Part shown: in pieces, positions 43,601-52,687 of the stretch
Position numbering within the stretch: position 1 is the stretch's first letter
How the letters are laid out: each line of letters begins with the position of its first letter
DNA from: Candidatus Caenarcanales bacterium
GTDB taxonomy: Bacteria > Cyanobacteriota > Vampirovibrionia > LMEP-6097
DNA: 64,000 bases
Assembly: GCA_013216135.1 (NCBI GenBank)
Contig: JABSOS010000002.1
Location: 1 to 64,000, forward strand
Reading direction: 5' to 3'
Notes under the pieces: model-generated
Told to the model about the DNA's origin: nothing
What the model saw: only the letters and a program-made list of their open reading frames with translations
Databases searched by the model: none
Position numbers and translations under genes: made by a program

Positions 43601-45151
43601 CCTCCACACCACGATATTTATTCTATTGAAGATCTCTCTCAGCTTATCTTTGATCTTAAACAAGTTAATCCAAAAGCTGAAATTTCAGTTAAACTAGTTT
43701 CATCTTCAAACACAGCAACTGTTGCATGTGGAGTAGCAAAAGCTTACGCAGACAATATTACAATTGCTGGAGCTGATGGTGGTACAGGAGCAAGCCCTTT
43801 AACCTCGATTAGATATGCAGGTTTACCATGGGAATATGGTTTAGCTGAAACACATAAACTTTTACTAGAGAATAACTTAAGAAATAAAGTTAGCCTTCAA
43901 GTAGACGGAGGCATGAAAACAGGTCTAGATGTAGTTAAAGCCGCAATTTTAGGAGCCGAAACTTTTGGATTTGGAACGAATATCTTAATAAGTTTAGGTT
44001 GTAAATATTTAAGAGTATGTCATTTAAACACCTGTCCTACTGGAATTGCAACACAAAAAGAAGAATTGAGACAGAAGTATTTCAAAGGCTTAAGCGAACA
44101 TGTTGTTAACTATATGTACTTCATCGCAAATGAAATTAGAGAGATTCTAGCTTCACTAGGAATAAGATCAATGTCAGAGCTTATTGGAAAAACAAATTTA
44201 TTAAAGAGAGTCAACTCCTTAACTACAAAACAATCGCAAATAAATATTGATGAACTAATAAACTTCCCTGAGGATAATTCATCTTATGAAAACTATATTC
44301 TTGACAACCCATGTGCAGATAAATCAATTCTTACAAAAACAATAATAAGTGATGTTAGCAGTCAGATAGCTTTTAAAGACTATATAAACTTGAGTTATAA
44401 AATCTCAAACACTGATAGATCAGTTGCTTCAGGACTAAATCACTACCTTCTGAAGAACTATAAAAAAGATTTTCTTGCTGAAAAACAAATTGATATTAAC
44501 TTAAAAGGTTATGCAGGACAAAGCTTTGGTTCCTTTTTAATTGATGGACTTAGTCTTTCTTTAGACGGTATAGCAAACGACTATGTCGGGAAAAGCTTAT
44601 CAGGTGGAAGAATCATTATCAAATCACCAAGTAATACGAGATTTGCTTCCTCAGCATCTTATGCGATGGGCAACACTTGTCTCTATGGAGCTATAAAAGG
44701 AAAATTATTTGCAAACTCAAAAGCAGGAGAAAGATTTGCGATTAGAAATTCAGGTGCTCAAGCTGTCATAGAGGGACTTGGAGATCATGGTTGTGAATAT
44801 ATGACTGGAGGTCTAGTTTTAATACTAGGTGAAATAGGAAATAACTTCGGTGCTGGTATGACAGGTGGTATAGCCATAGTCCTAGACGAAAAAGGAAACC
44901 TTCAAGACAAAGTTAATAGTAACTTTGTAGAAGTTTTAGAACTTAATTCTATAAACTCTTTTGAACTAAATGAAATTATTTTAGGGCTTCTAGCTCAACA
45001 TAAAGAGCTTACAGAGAGTGCAAAAGCAAAAATCATACTTAATGATTATGAGAAACATAAAAATTCACTACATATTGTAAAAAGTTACAACAGTGATATC
45101 TATGAGCAGGTGAGCTATACAGCTGCTAACCTTGATTGTTCATTTAAATGA
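40691..45151 (+). CDS. gltB: glutamate synthase, large subunit
   Basis: 1486 aa. It converts glutamine and 2-oxoglutarate to two glutamates. Seen: the N-terminal Ntn-type glutaminase with Cys12 as nucleophile after an 11-residue propeptide (DSCGFAML), the TIM-barrel FMN domain, the 3Fe-4S ligand segment (CRYLRV-type CKYLRVCHLNTCPTGIATQ) and the C-terminal GXGXG beta-helix domain (GYAGQSFGSFLIDG). Length is as in ferredoxin/NADPH GltB. The small subunit gltD is not in the window. TATATA at 40678-40683 predicts a one-base leader, with no Shine-Dalgarno. Its 3' end overlaps a convergent kinase gene by 37 bases. Confidence 0.95.
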   Translation: MQTLKSKFQDSCGFAMLANLDGIASEEIIQKSIQGLDKLSHRGTVAADGKSSDGCGILFKIEKESVLNLINTENIVIPNQFAIAVLYLSPDQEKYDKSLNIFNQELEKKNMGIFSIREVPIKPEYCGHRALKDLPRIIQVFVNLDFLEIKDELKLNLELLKVRKQVEQCHREESSLENFYCASFSTYCISYKALVTTENLANFYPDLKESKLKSSICLFHQRFSTNTHPEWKLAQPFRMLAHNGEINTIDGNRSWSLTRNKELLNEDLQELAEIRELINQSGSDSMSLDNLLELLNLGGIDLNTAIKLLMPPSYQKNPSYNQELKSMYEYYSHFMEAWDGPAAIVAFNNSEAICSLDRNGLRPARYCITNKNEFLIGSEIGIIDYELEDIIEHGKLNPGETISLEFDTKRITNNKEIERKLSHKHNYHKLIEEGTKQIVSPLKIQFEDDFALEKNIFENIKTYYKYFQISLEEIKNTFPPLANNSNEAISSMGDDASLAALSSKKRNLFDYFRQRFAQVTNPAIDSIREKNVMSLETFIGPAQNIFSDFGKMQERLKLKTPVLDQRKLQEIIQLKQDKICKQDLNIHMDQGLHESIEKLKNLVLDQVTSGKELIILSDAGIKDRHYLLHPLLALTSVNYFLTEKGLRSKVNIILETAHARDPHHFAVFIAFGATAVYPYLSYQIIRKINADISSQEIEHKMHNYQYGIEQGLLKIMSKMGISIIKSYRGSALFDIFGLGEDFTENIFIKNSSLINGMSIKDYEEEMKSVSSFAWNKNNEVEIPGIIKYRKDGESHAYVPEQVNLLQEAVRENSAEKYNEYKELVNKRNIISLRDLLELAHNREPISIDEVEEVSEIVKRFTVSAMSLGAISPEAHEAISEAMNEINARSNSGEGGEDKSRYNTIKNSKIKQVASGRFGVDAEYLISAEAIQIKIAQGAKPGEGGQLPGFKVNELIAKLRCTKEGTTLISPPPHHDIYSIEDLSQLIFDLKQVNPKAEISVKLVSSSNTATVACGVAKAYADNITIAGADGGTGASPLTSIRYAGLPWEYGLAETHKLLLENNLRNKVSLQVDGGMKTGLDVVKAAILGAETFGFGTNILISLGCKYLRVCHLNTCPTGIATQKEELRQKYFKGLSEHVVNYMYFIANEIREILASLGIRSMSELIGKTNLLKRVNSLTTKQSQINIDELINFPEDNSSYENYILDNPCADKSILTKTIISDVSSQIAFKDYINLSYKISNTDRSVASGLNHYLLKNYKKDFLAEKQIDINLKGYAGQSFGSFLIDGLSLSLDGIANDYVGKSLSGGRIIIKSPSNTRFASSASYAMGNTCLYGAIKGKLFANSKAGERFAIRNSGAQAVIEGLGDHGCEYMTGGLVLILGEIGNNFGAGMTGGIAIVLDEKGNLQDKVNSNFVEVLELNSINSFELNEIILGLLAQHKELTESAKAKIILNDYEKHKNSLHIVKSYNSDIYEQVSYTAANLDCSFK

Positions 45152-46554
45152 AAATAAAAAGTTGTAGACTCTTCATACTTTGAATCTATCCAGATAGCAC
45201 CATTATGCCTTTCTATAATTTTTTTCACTAAAGTCAATCCAGAACCAGAACCTCCCCCGAATTGTTCTTTTTTATGGAGTCTTGTGAATATCTGAAAAAC
45301 TTTTTTATAGTTTTCTTCGGTTATGCCAATACCATTGTCTTTAACATAGAAGATCAATTCATTTTCTGACATAGTGTCATAGACATCACTATCCATAAGA
45401 GATCTATCAAGCTCATCTTTTTTACAAAAATTAATTTCAACAATCTTTATTTCTTTATCATTATATTTAAAAGCATTTTCAATTAAATTTCTAAATATTT
45501 CACTAATCCTTGCTTTATCACAGTTAACAACTGGCAAAGCCCTATTCACTTCAATTAAATACTTTCCGGTTTCGAGTTTATGTTCCAGTGAAATCTTTAT
45601 ATCATCAACAATAGAATTAATGTCTACAGAATCATACGATAGATCAATTCTAGAGACCCTTGAATAGAAAAGTAAATCATCCAAAAATTTTTCTATTCTT
45701 TGTGAAAGAAACTGTACTCTGTTTAACTTTTTCATCGCATAATCATCAAGTTGTTCTGCATAGTCCTCAATAATAAAACTAGTTTGATTGTTAATCCCTC
45801 TTAAAGGCTCACGAAGGTCATGAGAAGCGATATATGCAAACTGGCTCAGTTCTTCATTTGAAGCTTGAAGTTTTAAACTTTGTTCTTTAAGGTCTTTAGT
45901 CTTCACTTCAACTTCTTTTTCAATTTTTTTATAAGTGCCTTTTAGTTCAGCCTCTCTCATAGAAAGAGTTAGAAGCTCTTCTCTAGTTTTATGAATAAAA
46001 ATATACAAAAATATATCTTCAAAAACCACCCACAGAGCATGCTCTATCCACCTCCAGTCGCTAATTAGAGTAACCCCAAAAATTGAAAGGGGGTACGCAT
46101 AACCTCTAATCACATGGTCCAGAACAGTTATAAGTGTCGCTATAACAATAACTTTCATATCTCGATAAAAAGCCAAAAATGCAAGCGAACCAAAAATATG
46201 AAAGTGAGTTTCAATACGTCCACCAGTGATATGTATCAAAAGTGCAGAATATAAAAGTTGAGCGGTAGCAATAACAGATCTAGTGAAAAAAGAGCCTGAA
46301 TCAAATTTAATACAGGCTAAAGGAAAGCCTGTCAGCAGAATACTTAATGCAAAGGTGACATAGCAATGAATATGCATTTCACTTGTTGCTCCAATCCAAG
46401 TCCTTGGTGAAACTATCCATACAAGCAGATTTGCAAAAACAAACTGAAATATCAAAACATACTTAAACAGCGAATCAGTATGCTTATTAATAAGCAATTG
46501 CTTTTCATTATATAGTTCAAGTGATTCTTCATCAGGTCTACTTGTTGAACTCAT
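45115..46554 (-). CDS. membrane-anchored sensor histidine kinase
   Basis: 479 aa. About six hydrophobic segments in residues ~25-205, including HFHIFGSLAFLAFYRD and LDHVIRGYAYPLSIFG, a membrane sensor region also known in some kinases and chemoreceptors. A coiled coil (KIEKEVEVKTKDLKEQ) leads to an intact kinase core: FAYIASHDLREPLRGI (phospho-accepting His), IFRNLIENAFKYN (N box), KDNGIGITEEN (G1), GGGSGSGLTLVKKI (G2). This type often faces light or redox signals. Start ATG 46554: TATATA on the minus strand (46566-46561) puts +1 at the A, leaderless; the frame is open to 46596 within the upstream gene. No response regulator is adjacent. Confidence 0.85.
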   Translation of the reverse strand: MSSTSRPDEESLELYNEKQLLINKHTDSLFKYVLIFQFVFANLLVWIVSPRTWIGATSEMHIHCYVTFALSILLTGFPLACIKFDSGSFFTRSVIATAQLLYSALLIHITGGRIETHFHIFGSLAFLAFYRDMKVIVIATLITVLDHVIRGYAYPLSIFGVTLISDWRWIEHALWVVFEDIFLYIFIHKTREELLTLSMREAELKGTYKKIEKEVEVKTKDLKEQSLKLQASNEELSQFAYIASHDLREPLRGINNQTSFIIEDYAEQLDDYAMKKLNRVQFLSQRIEKFLDDLLFYSRVSRIDLSYDSVDINSIVDDIKISLEHKLETGKYLIEVNRALPVVNCDKARISEIFRNLIENAFKYNDKEIKIVEINFCKKDELDRSLMDSDVYDTMSENELIFYVKDNGIGITEENYKKVFQIFTRLHKKEQFGGGSGSGLTLVKKIIERHNGAIWIDSKYEESTTFYFHLNEQSRLAAV

Positions 46555-46576
46555 ATTTTCTATATACACAGAAAAA

Positions 46577-47185
46577 CTAGTACAAAGCACACCCAAATAC
46601 AGGGAACTCAGAGCCCATATTGGTTTTATCTTGCATCAGTTGCAATAATTTTCTAGCACCTAGGTTATCACCTCTGTGAGCTCTAGAGCCTGTGATACCA
46701 CCTAGGTATAATAATTGATCCTTAGCAAAATATAATACTGTCCCAGAACTGATTAAAGATAAATCCTTAACTAATTTTGCATCCAGATCTATATAATATT
46801 CTTTAGCTGCAAATTTAATCGCTTGATCCCATAATTTAGATTTTTTAATATCAGGTTTAAAACCTTCAGGCTGGGAAAAAATAAAATAAAGATCAGGGTA
46901 TTTATTTAGATTAGCAAAAATTTTAGCAAGCTCATCTAAGCTTGCTTCTGAGCAAACGCATTCAGAGTGTAAGAACACAAAGAGTTTATTAGTATCAGAA
47001 TCTAAATTAAAAGTATTTTCTAAATTAGTATACATTGGTGAATTTGCTTGATTCAAACTCGACTTAGCATTAGTTTGATACTGATATTTCAATAAGGAAA
47101 AAAGAAAAGCAGCTATTATTAAAAGCCATAATAGCCCAGCTATATACTTTAGGTATTTTTTGAAATTTTCTCTCTTCATTTTCAA
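46577..47185 (-). CDS. RedB-like thioredoxin-fold protein
   Basis: 202 aa. One N-terminal transmembrane helix (YIAGLLWLLIIAAFLFSLL), then a thioredoxin-like fold with FLHSECVCSEASLDELAKI, where the Cys-x-Cys pair sits at the active-site position, and a C-terminal GGITGSRAHRGDNLGARKLL and FGCAL. This matches the arrangement of RedB-family putative thiol-disulfide oxidoreductases. The outward face is expected to carry the active site. Same strand and close to the kinase at 45115-46554, so a redox-sensing partnership is possible but unproven. Confidence 0.75.
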   Translation of the reverse strand: MKMKRENFKKYLKYIAGLLWLLIIAAFLFSLLKYQYQTNAKSSLNQANSPMYTNLENTFNLDSDTNKLFVFLHSECVCSEASLDELAKIFANLNKYPDLYFIFSQPEGFKPDIKKSKLWDQAIKFAAKEYYIDLDAKLVKDLSLISSGTVLYFAKDQLLYLGGITGSRAHRGDNLGARKLLQLMQDKTNMGSEFPVFGCALY

Positions 47186-47430
47186 GCTTCCAGCTTAAAG
47201 AAACTGTAACAATAATTAAAAATTCAATCAAGTTTTTATAGTGAACTTCCAAAGTTTAGCAAAACTCGATTATAGAGAAAAGCAGATAAATTATCTTTTT
47301 ATTTGAATTTTTCGAACATATATCAAGTAAGATAATACTTACCTTTGTATGTTTTATAGAAAACAATAGTTAATTAATAAGTATTTAGCTTTAACTAATA
47401 AAAATTTTTCACAAAGAAAAGTTATTAATT

Positions 47431-48651
47431 ATGATCAATAATTCACAAAACATAAAAAGACTTAATTTATATAATCAACTGAAACCTGGGATTGAAAATA
47501 AAAAAAAGCAAAGATTAATCGATTATTCTGTAAGTAAAAACTTAGCACCTACATTAACATTATTTAATCCCGCTAAGAACGCTTATTTTACTCAGATACT
47601 AAATTATCACCTGGAAAATAATTTAAGTTTACACTCTCAAATAAATCTTGATTCTCTCCCAAAGAAGATTAAAGGTTTCACCTTAGAATGTGATTCTCAA
47701 AATCAAGTAATCCTAAAGCATGGAAAAATCAGCTATTTGAGTAAAATAGAAGAACCTTACTTCACCTATAAACATCAAGATAATTATGAGATAAAGATAG
47801 GCTTATCAGCATGGAAAGATTATGAATCTCCAGATAGGACTAAATATTTTGAGATTAATTCACAATACAAAGATATCTGTAAACTTCAAAAGCAAAATCC
47901 CAAAAATTATCAAGAGTTACAGCAAGAAAAAAATAAACTTAGACAAGAAAGAGGAGAGCTTTACATGAAACTTAATAGAGATTATGAAAATTTAGATAAA
48001 TTCATTGACCAAAGTTTAATTAATCAGACAGTTGAAAAACTACTCTCAAGAATTGATTTTGAATACAGACATCCTCCAAAACATATGATTAGTGGAATAA
48101 GTTTTCATTTATCTGGCAACGATTTAACACAACACCTTGCAGTGGCTGACAGGGAAAGTCAAACAATAAATATACTTTGTGGTGAATTTAAGAATTTTAG
48201 TGAAAAGTTCCAAGAATATCGAAACCTCGAAGACTTTGAGCTATCTTCATTTGATCCTCAATTGAGTAATAATTGTCCTTATTATTTTGCACATGAACTC
48301 TCACACTTAAAAGAAGACGATTGCAAAGATACAATTCCATGGTTTGGAAAAGGAGGGCGTTATTATGGTAACCAGGAGACTTGGTTAGAACACATTGAAA
48401 AAATTGAAAATTGTGAAGAAGAGAAGTCTGAATTTATGATTGCTGCATTCAAAGACTGGAAGTACAGGCAAGAAAACAGTGATCAAGATGAAATTAATTC
48501 TAAGCTAACAATAGGTAACTCTTTCTATGGTGAGAAGTCACCGAATGAAGCTTTTGCTGAAATATTACCTTCATTCTGGATGAGCCGAAGTGATAGTGAA
48601 AATAATTATCCAAATCTTACAGCATATTACCAGAAAAGAAATATGATTTAA
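47431..48651 (+). CDS. putative HExxH zinc metallopeptidase
   Basis: 406 aa. HELSH at residues 288-292 (YFAHELSHLKED) gives the two zinc-binding His and the catalytic Glu. About 80 residues on, NEAFAEILPSFW (Glu373 or Glu377) supplies a likely third ligand, a layout like the anthrax-lethal-factor/Pro-Pro-endopeptidase (ATLF-like) group. The N-terminal 280 residues are polar and of unknown fold; no signal peptide is visible. Possible roles include an exported effector or an adhesin-processing protease; only the metallopeptidase signature is seen. No clear Shine-Dalgarno at ATG 47431. Confidence 0.65.
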   Translation: MINNSQNIKRLNLYNQLKPGIENKKKQRLIDYSVSKNLAPTLTLFNPAKNAYFTQILNYHLENNLSLHSQINLDSLPKKIKGFTLECDSQNQVILKHGKISYLSKIEEPYFTYKHQDNYEIKIGLSAWKDYESPDRTKYFEINSQYKDICKLQKQNPKNYQELQQEKNKLRQERGELYMKLNRDYENLDKFIDQSLINQTVEKLLSRIDFEYRHPPKHMISGISFHLSGNDLTQHLAVADRESQTINILCGEFKNFSEKFQEYRNLEDFELSSFDPQLSNNCPYYFAHELSHLKEDDCKDTIPWFGKGGRYYGNQETWLEHIEKIENCEEEKSEFMIAAFKDWKYRQENSDQDEINSKLTIGNSFYGEKSPNEAFAEILPSFWMSRSDSENNYPNLTAYYQKRNMI

Positions 48652-48692
48652 TTTATTAATCTCATTAGCAGTTAAAATGAAGAACAATAGTA

Positions 48693-50046
48693 ATGAAGAT
48701 TAAATTTCTAGGTGCATGCTCTACAGTAACAGGATCTAAGTATTTACTTACAAGTAAATCTGGTACTAAAATTCTAATAGACTGTGGCTTATTTCAAGGT
48801 TTAAAAATTCATAGATTAAAGAACTGGAATTATTTTCCAGAAAAGCCAGGTGAAATCTCAGCTGTAATACTAAGCCATGCACATATAGATCATAGTGGCT
48901 ATATCCCCAAACTTTTTAAAAGAAGGCTTCCAAGGTGATATTTTTTGTTCACATGCAACTAGAGCACTCTCGGGAATTCTGTTAATTGACTCAGGTAAAA
49001 TTCAGGAAGAGGAAGCATCATACGCTAACCGAAAGTCTTACTCTAAACACAATCCAGCAGAGCCTTTATACACTTCTATAGATGCTACTGCATCACTAGC
49101 TTTATTTAGAACACTTAACTTTCACGAAACTATAAATGTTGAAGATTTTAGTATTAAGCTAATTCCATCAGGTCACATACTAGGAGCATCTTCTATCCTA
49201 GTAGAAGCTGACGGCAAAAAAATTCTTTTCTCTGGTGATCTAGGTCGTTACGATGACTTATTAATGGATTCTCCACATAGCCCAATTGAAGCTGATTACA
49301 TAGTCTCTGAATCTACATACGGTGACAGGAATCATCAAAACTTAGACCCGATTAAAGAAATTGAAAAAATAATCTTACAGGTGAAAGAAAAGAAATCTGT
49401 TTTATTACTTCCTAGTTTTGCTGTTGGCAGAGCACAAACTTTAATATTGCTTCTATATAAATTATTTAAAATGAAGCCTGAGCTAAAAATACCGATTTAC
49501 CTAAATAGTCCTATGGCAAAAGAAGTCACTCATCTCTATGAAAAATATACTAGCGACCATAAGCTAAATAAAGAAGAAGCTCATGAGATATTCAAATCTA
49601 TAAATATCATAAGTACTATAGAGCAGTCTCAGGGACTAAATGAAAAGCAAGGACCAATGATAATAATCTCATCAAGTGGTATGTTAACAGGAGGAAGAAT
49701 CTTGCATCACTTAGAAGCCTTTGCTAAAAACCCTAATAATATTCTTTTACTTGCAGGCTTTCAAGCAGAAGGTACTAGGGGAGCAGATATAAAAAGAGGG
49801 TTGAAAAAAATAAAATTCCACGGAACTTATCATCATTTAAAGCTAAAGCTAGAATCTTTTGATTTCTTATCAGCACACGCAGATCAAAAAGATATCATTA
49901 GATGGCTTAGCTTAAAGCCTCCCAAAGAAAAGATCTTTATTACTCATGGCGAAGCTTCAGCTTCAGAATCTCTAAGAAAGAAAATTAAAGAAGAAATGGG
50001 GCAAGATGCATATATACCAAGTGAAGGGGAAACTATAAATCTATGA
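48693..50046 (+). pseudogene. MBL-fold/beta-CASP RNA-processing nuclease, frameshifted
   Basis: Two overlapping frames (48693-48938 and 48895-50046) together form a typical metallo-beta-lactamase plus beta-CASP protein of about 450 residues, like RNase J/CPSF-family enzymes. The first part has the metal motif [17 protein letters not shown]; the second continues [42 protein letters not shown] and FITHGEAS. The break lies in the run CTTTTTAAAAGAAGG near 48910-48925: one A too many for the expected CTTTTTAAAGAAGG. Either a real frameshift (or programmed +1 shift on AAA-A) or a homopolymer error. The product is intact on both sides, which favours recent or artefactual breakage. Confidence 0.85.
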
Positions 50047-50744
50047 AAAAAGAATTTAATGAACAGGACGACTTAGAACTTCTGCAAGCTCATAAAAAAT
50101 CACAGAGTGATAAATTAAATGACGCTTGGCGAGTATTAAAAATCCAATCTGAAATCATCCAAGGCTTCGAAGAGCTTAGAGATGTAAATAACGGTGTAGC
50201 AATCTTTGGTTCAGCTAGAACAAAGCCTGAAGAGAAATATTATAAAGCTACTGAAAAACTAGCAGAAGAACTTTCACTTGAAGGTTTTAATATTATTACT
50301 GGTGGTGGACCTGGAATCATGGAAGCTGCAAATAAAGGTGCTCAAAAAGGTAAAGGGAAATCTATAGGTTTAAATATTAAACTTCCTAGAGAACAATCCC
50401 CTAACCAATTCCAAAATATAGAATTAGATTTCAACTATTTCTTCGTAAGAAAACTCATGTTTGCAAAATATTCTTTTGCAACTATATATATGCCAGGTGG
50501 TTTTGGTACCATGGACGAACTTTTTACTATACTTACCCTGATACAAACTAAAAAAACTGACGATATCCCTATAATTTTATACGGTAAAGAGTATTGGGAT
50601 GGACTTTACCAGTGGTTAAAAAATGAAATGAAGAGTAATTTCAAAAATATTGAAGAGGATGAACTCAAAAAAATTATAGTTAGTGAAGATCACAATGAAA
50701 TAAGGGAAATCATAAGAAACTCCTTTAATAAATTACCTAAATAG
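50043..50744 (+). CDS. LOG-family protein (cytokinin riboside phosphoribohydrolase-like)
   Basis: 233 aa. The Rossmann-like LOG/TIGR00730 motifs are present: GVAIFGSART, ITGGGPGIMEAANKGA, PGGFGTMDELF with the catalytic Glu, and YWDGLYQWL. The family hydrolyses nucleoside 5'-monophosphates to base and ribose 5-phosphate, a salvage or signalling role in bacteria. Its ATG overlaps the stop of the frameshifted nuclease gene by 4 bases (ATGA), so the pair is translationally coupled. Confidence 0.88.
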   Translation: MKKEFNEQDDLELLQAHKKSQSDKLNDAWRVLKIQSEIIQGFEELRDVNNGVAIFGSARTKPEEKYYKATEKLAEELSLEGFNIITGGGPGIMEAANKGAQKGKGKSIGLNIKLPREQSPNQFQNIELDFNYFFVRKLMFAKYSFATIYMPGGFGTMDELFTILTLIQTKKTDDIPIILYGKEYWDGLYQWLKNEMKSNFKNIEEDELKKIIVSEDHNEIREIIRNSFNKLPK

Positions 50745-50838
50745 TATTAACCGTTAACCTAGGCTTAACTAAACAGTGTTAAATAATGAAAAGAGTGAGT
50801 AGGTACTTGTTTACCTTTGGCTAGGAGTGAATTAATAT

Positions 50839-52671
50839 ATGACATTTGATTGGATGATTCAAGGGGAAAAGATTCGTGAGCAGAATAACAACAAAGTATC
50901 TGACTATGCAAGTTTATTAGAACAAGAAAAAGAAAAGGTAGAAGCAGAGGAAGCCGCTGAAGAAGCACGAGCAGCAGCTGAAGCTGCAGCATTAGGAACC
51001 ACAGAAGGCACTGATGAGGAAACTACAACAAATGAGCTCGGTGGAAATGACAATGATACTGTGGCTGGAGTAGCTGAAGCACTTGCTGCTGTAGAGAACG
51101 GTGAAACCGAAGAAACAGGGTACCAAATAACTAATGAAGATATTGATAAATTAAGTGAACTTCACCCGAATAATGGTGAAATAGGTGGTTTGCAAGACTC
51201 TTTAAGAGCGCTTTTAGAAGATGGGAAAAATATGGGTGATCTAGACCCAGCACTTCAAGATCAATTAAAAGAATTATTAGGTTTTAACAACGATAAAGCT
51301 ATGCAAGGAAATAGCGTATCTGAAGACCAAGATACACTTAATAGTATTAATGATCAAATAAATAATGGAGCTGATGCAGCAGAGCTTTTTGAACAAGAAT
51401 TATTAAAAGAAGCACAAGAAATTTATGGTGAAGCTGAGCTCGTATCAGAAGAAACCGCAGATGATGGCACAATAACAAAAAAATTCAAAGCAGCAGATGG
51501 CACTGAGTTTCAATTAGTTGAAAGTAGTAAAGATGGTCTTAGTTCAGTTGCACTCAATTTAGACGATGGCTCATCAATAAGTATGGTTAATAGAGAAGGT
51601 CACCCAAGTGGACTTGGCATGATGCGACATAGTGTCGCTGATGAAGAAACAGGAGTTATGGACTTTACCTTTGTAAACCTTGATGTAAGCCAAGAGGGAA
51701 CAAGCAGGTATACCACAGATGAAAGTGGCGAAGCCGTAACTGTGAATAACTATACACAAACTGAGGCAGATGGATCTGTTAAAGAAAATGTTACCAGTGA
51801 GTTTTTCGCTGATGGTACTAGTACGACTAGATTTCAGGATGAAAATGGCGTAGGACACCTATCTATTTCAAATAAAGATTTTACAGTTACTGAAGCATAT
51901 ACTAGTGAAGATGGCTACCAAACTGCCACTAAAACAGAATTATCAGTAGATGAAAATGGTGAGGCACAATGGAATACTTCAGTTGAAGCTCCTGACATGG
52001 TAGGACCATCACCAATAAATGTTGATGAGGCTACAGCTGCAAGAAGAAACAAAACACTTGAAACAGCTAGAAATGGTAGTTTTGAACAAAATGATTACGA
52101 TAAGTTAACTAATAAAATTAATAATCTTGCATCAGGAGACGGCATCTCAGATGCTGAGGGTAAGTTACTTGAGCAAGATGCAATTGCAGCAACAAGCAAC
52201 CTTGCAGATAAAGCTAACAATGGAGAATTAACACTAACTCTAGATGAATTTCTTGCAGGTGATCCTAATAACCCTGTAGTAATGCAACAAACAGCACAGT
52301 ATATGGCTGAGCTAGAAACTGCTATAGCAGAAGATTTAACCAATCAACTTAATGAAGCAAATGCTGATCAAGCACAAACCCTTCAAGGGCAAATTGACAC
52401 AGCCAATAATATTGGCAATGCGTATAGAACAATGGATGAAGGACTTGACTCTGTAGTAGATGGTTTACAAATTGACTTCGGCGGTATTGATGAATCAGCA
52501 GCACAAACAATGCTCCAAGAACAGGTTGCCTTAAAGCAAGATTTACAATCACAGTTAAATCAATTCCAAGGACAAGATACTGATCTTGCTAGAGCTTCAG
52601 CAGCTGACGTTACAGTCCAATTAGCAATGGTAGATAAAGTTATATCTGAACTAGCTAGACAGTTTCCTTAA
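50839..52671 (+). CDS. acidic protein sharing C-terminal module with DUF1521 proteins, 610 aa
   Basis: Very acidic. N-terminus with a Glu/Ala coiled coil (LLEQEKEKVEAEEAAEEARA), a middle with beta-repeat-like text (DGTEFQLVESSKDGLSSVAL, VMDFTFVNLDVS), and a C-terminal ~140-residue module with LQIDFGGIDESAAQTMLQEQ then DTDLARASAADVTVQLAM, VISELARQF. That module is the same as in the 21409 and 23613 products (FGDIS, DTDLARASA, VISELE). No DUF1521 domain and no GDPH motif here. No signal peptide; a possible exported surface protein of the same system. AGGAG about 11 bases before ATG 50839. A strongly expressed class by its Shine-Dalgarno and codon use is inferred. Confidence 0.75.
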   Translation: MTFDWMIQGEKIREQNNNKVSDYASLLEQEKEKVEAEEAAEEARAAAEAAALGTTEGTDEETTTNELGGNDNDTVAGVAEALAAVENGETEETGYQITNEDIDKLSELHPNNGEIGGLQDSLRALLEDGKNMGDLDPALQDQLKELLGFNNDKAMQGNSVSEDQDTLNSINDQINNGADAAELFEQELLKEAQEIYGEAELVSEETADDGTITKKFKAADGTEFQLVESSKDGLSSVALNLDDGSSISMVNREGHPSGLGMMRHSVADEETGVMDFTFVNLDVSQEGTSRYTTDESGEAVTVNNYTQTEADGSVKENVTSEFFADGTSTTRFQDENGVGHLSISNKDFTVTEAYTSEDGYQTATKTELSVDENGEAQWNTSVEAPDMVGPSPINVDEATAARRNKTLETARNGSFEQNDYDKLTNKINNLASGDGISDAEGKLLEQDAIAATSNLADKANNGELTLTLDEFLAGDPNNPVVMQQTAQYMAELETAIAEDLTNQLNEANADQAQTLQGQIDTANNIGNAYRTMDEGLDSVVDGLQIDFGGIDESAAQTMLQEQVALKQDLQSQLNQFQGQDTDLARASAADVTVQLAMVDKVISELARQFP

Positions 52672-52687
52672 TCTCATATAAAAACCT

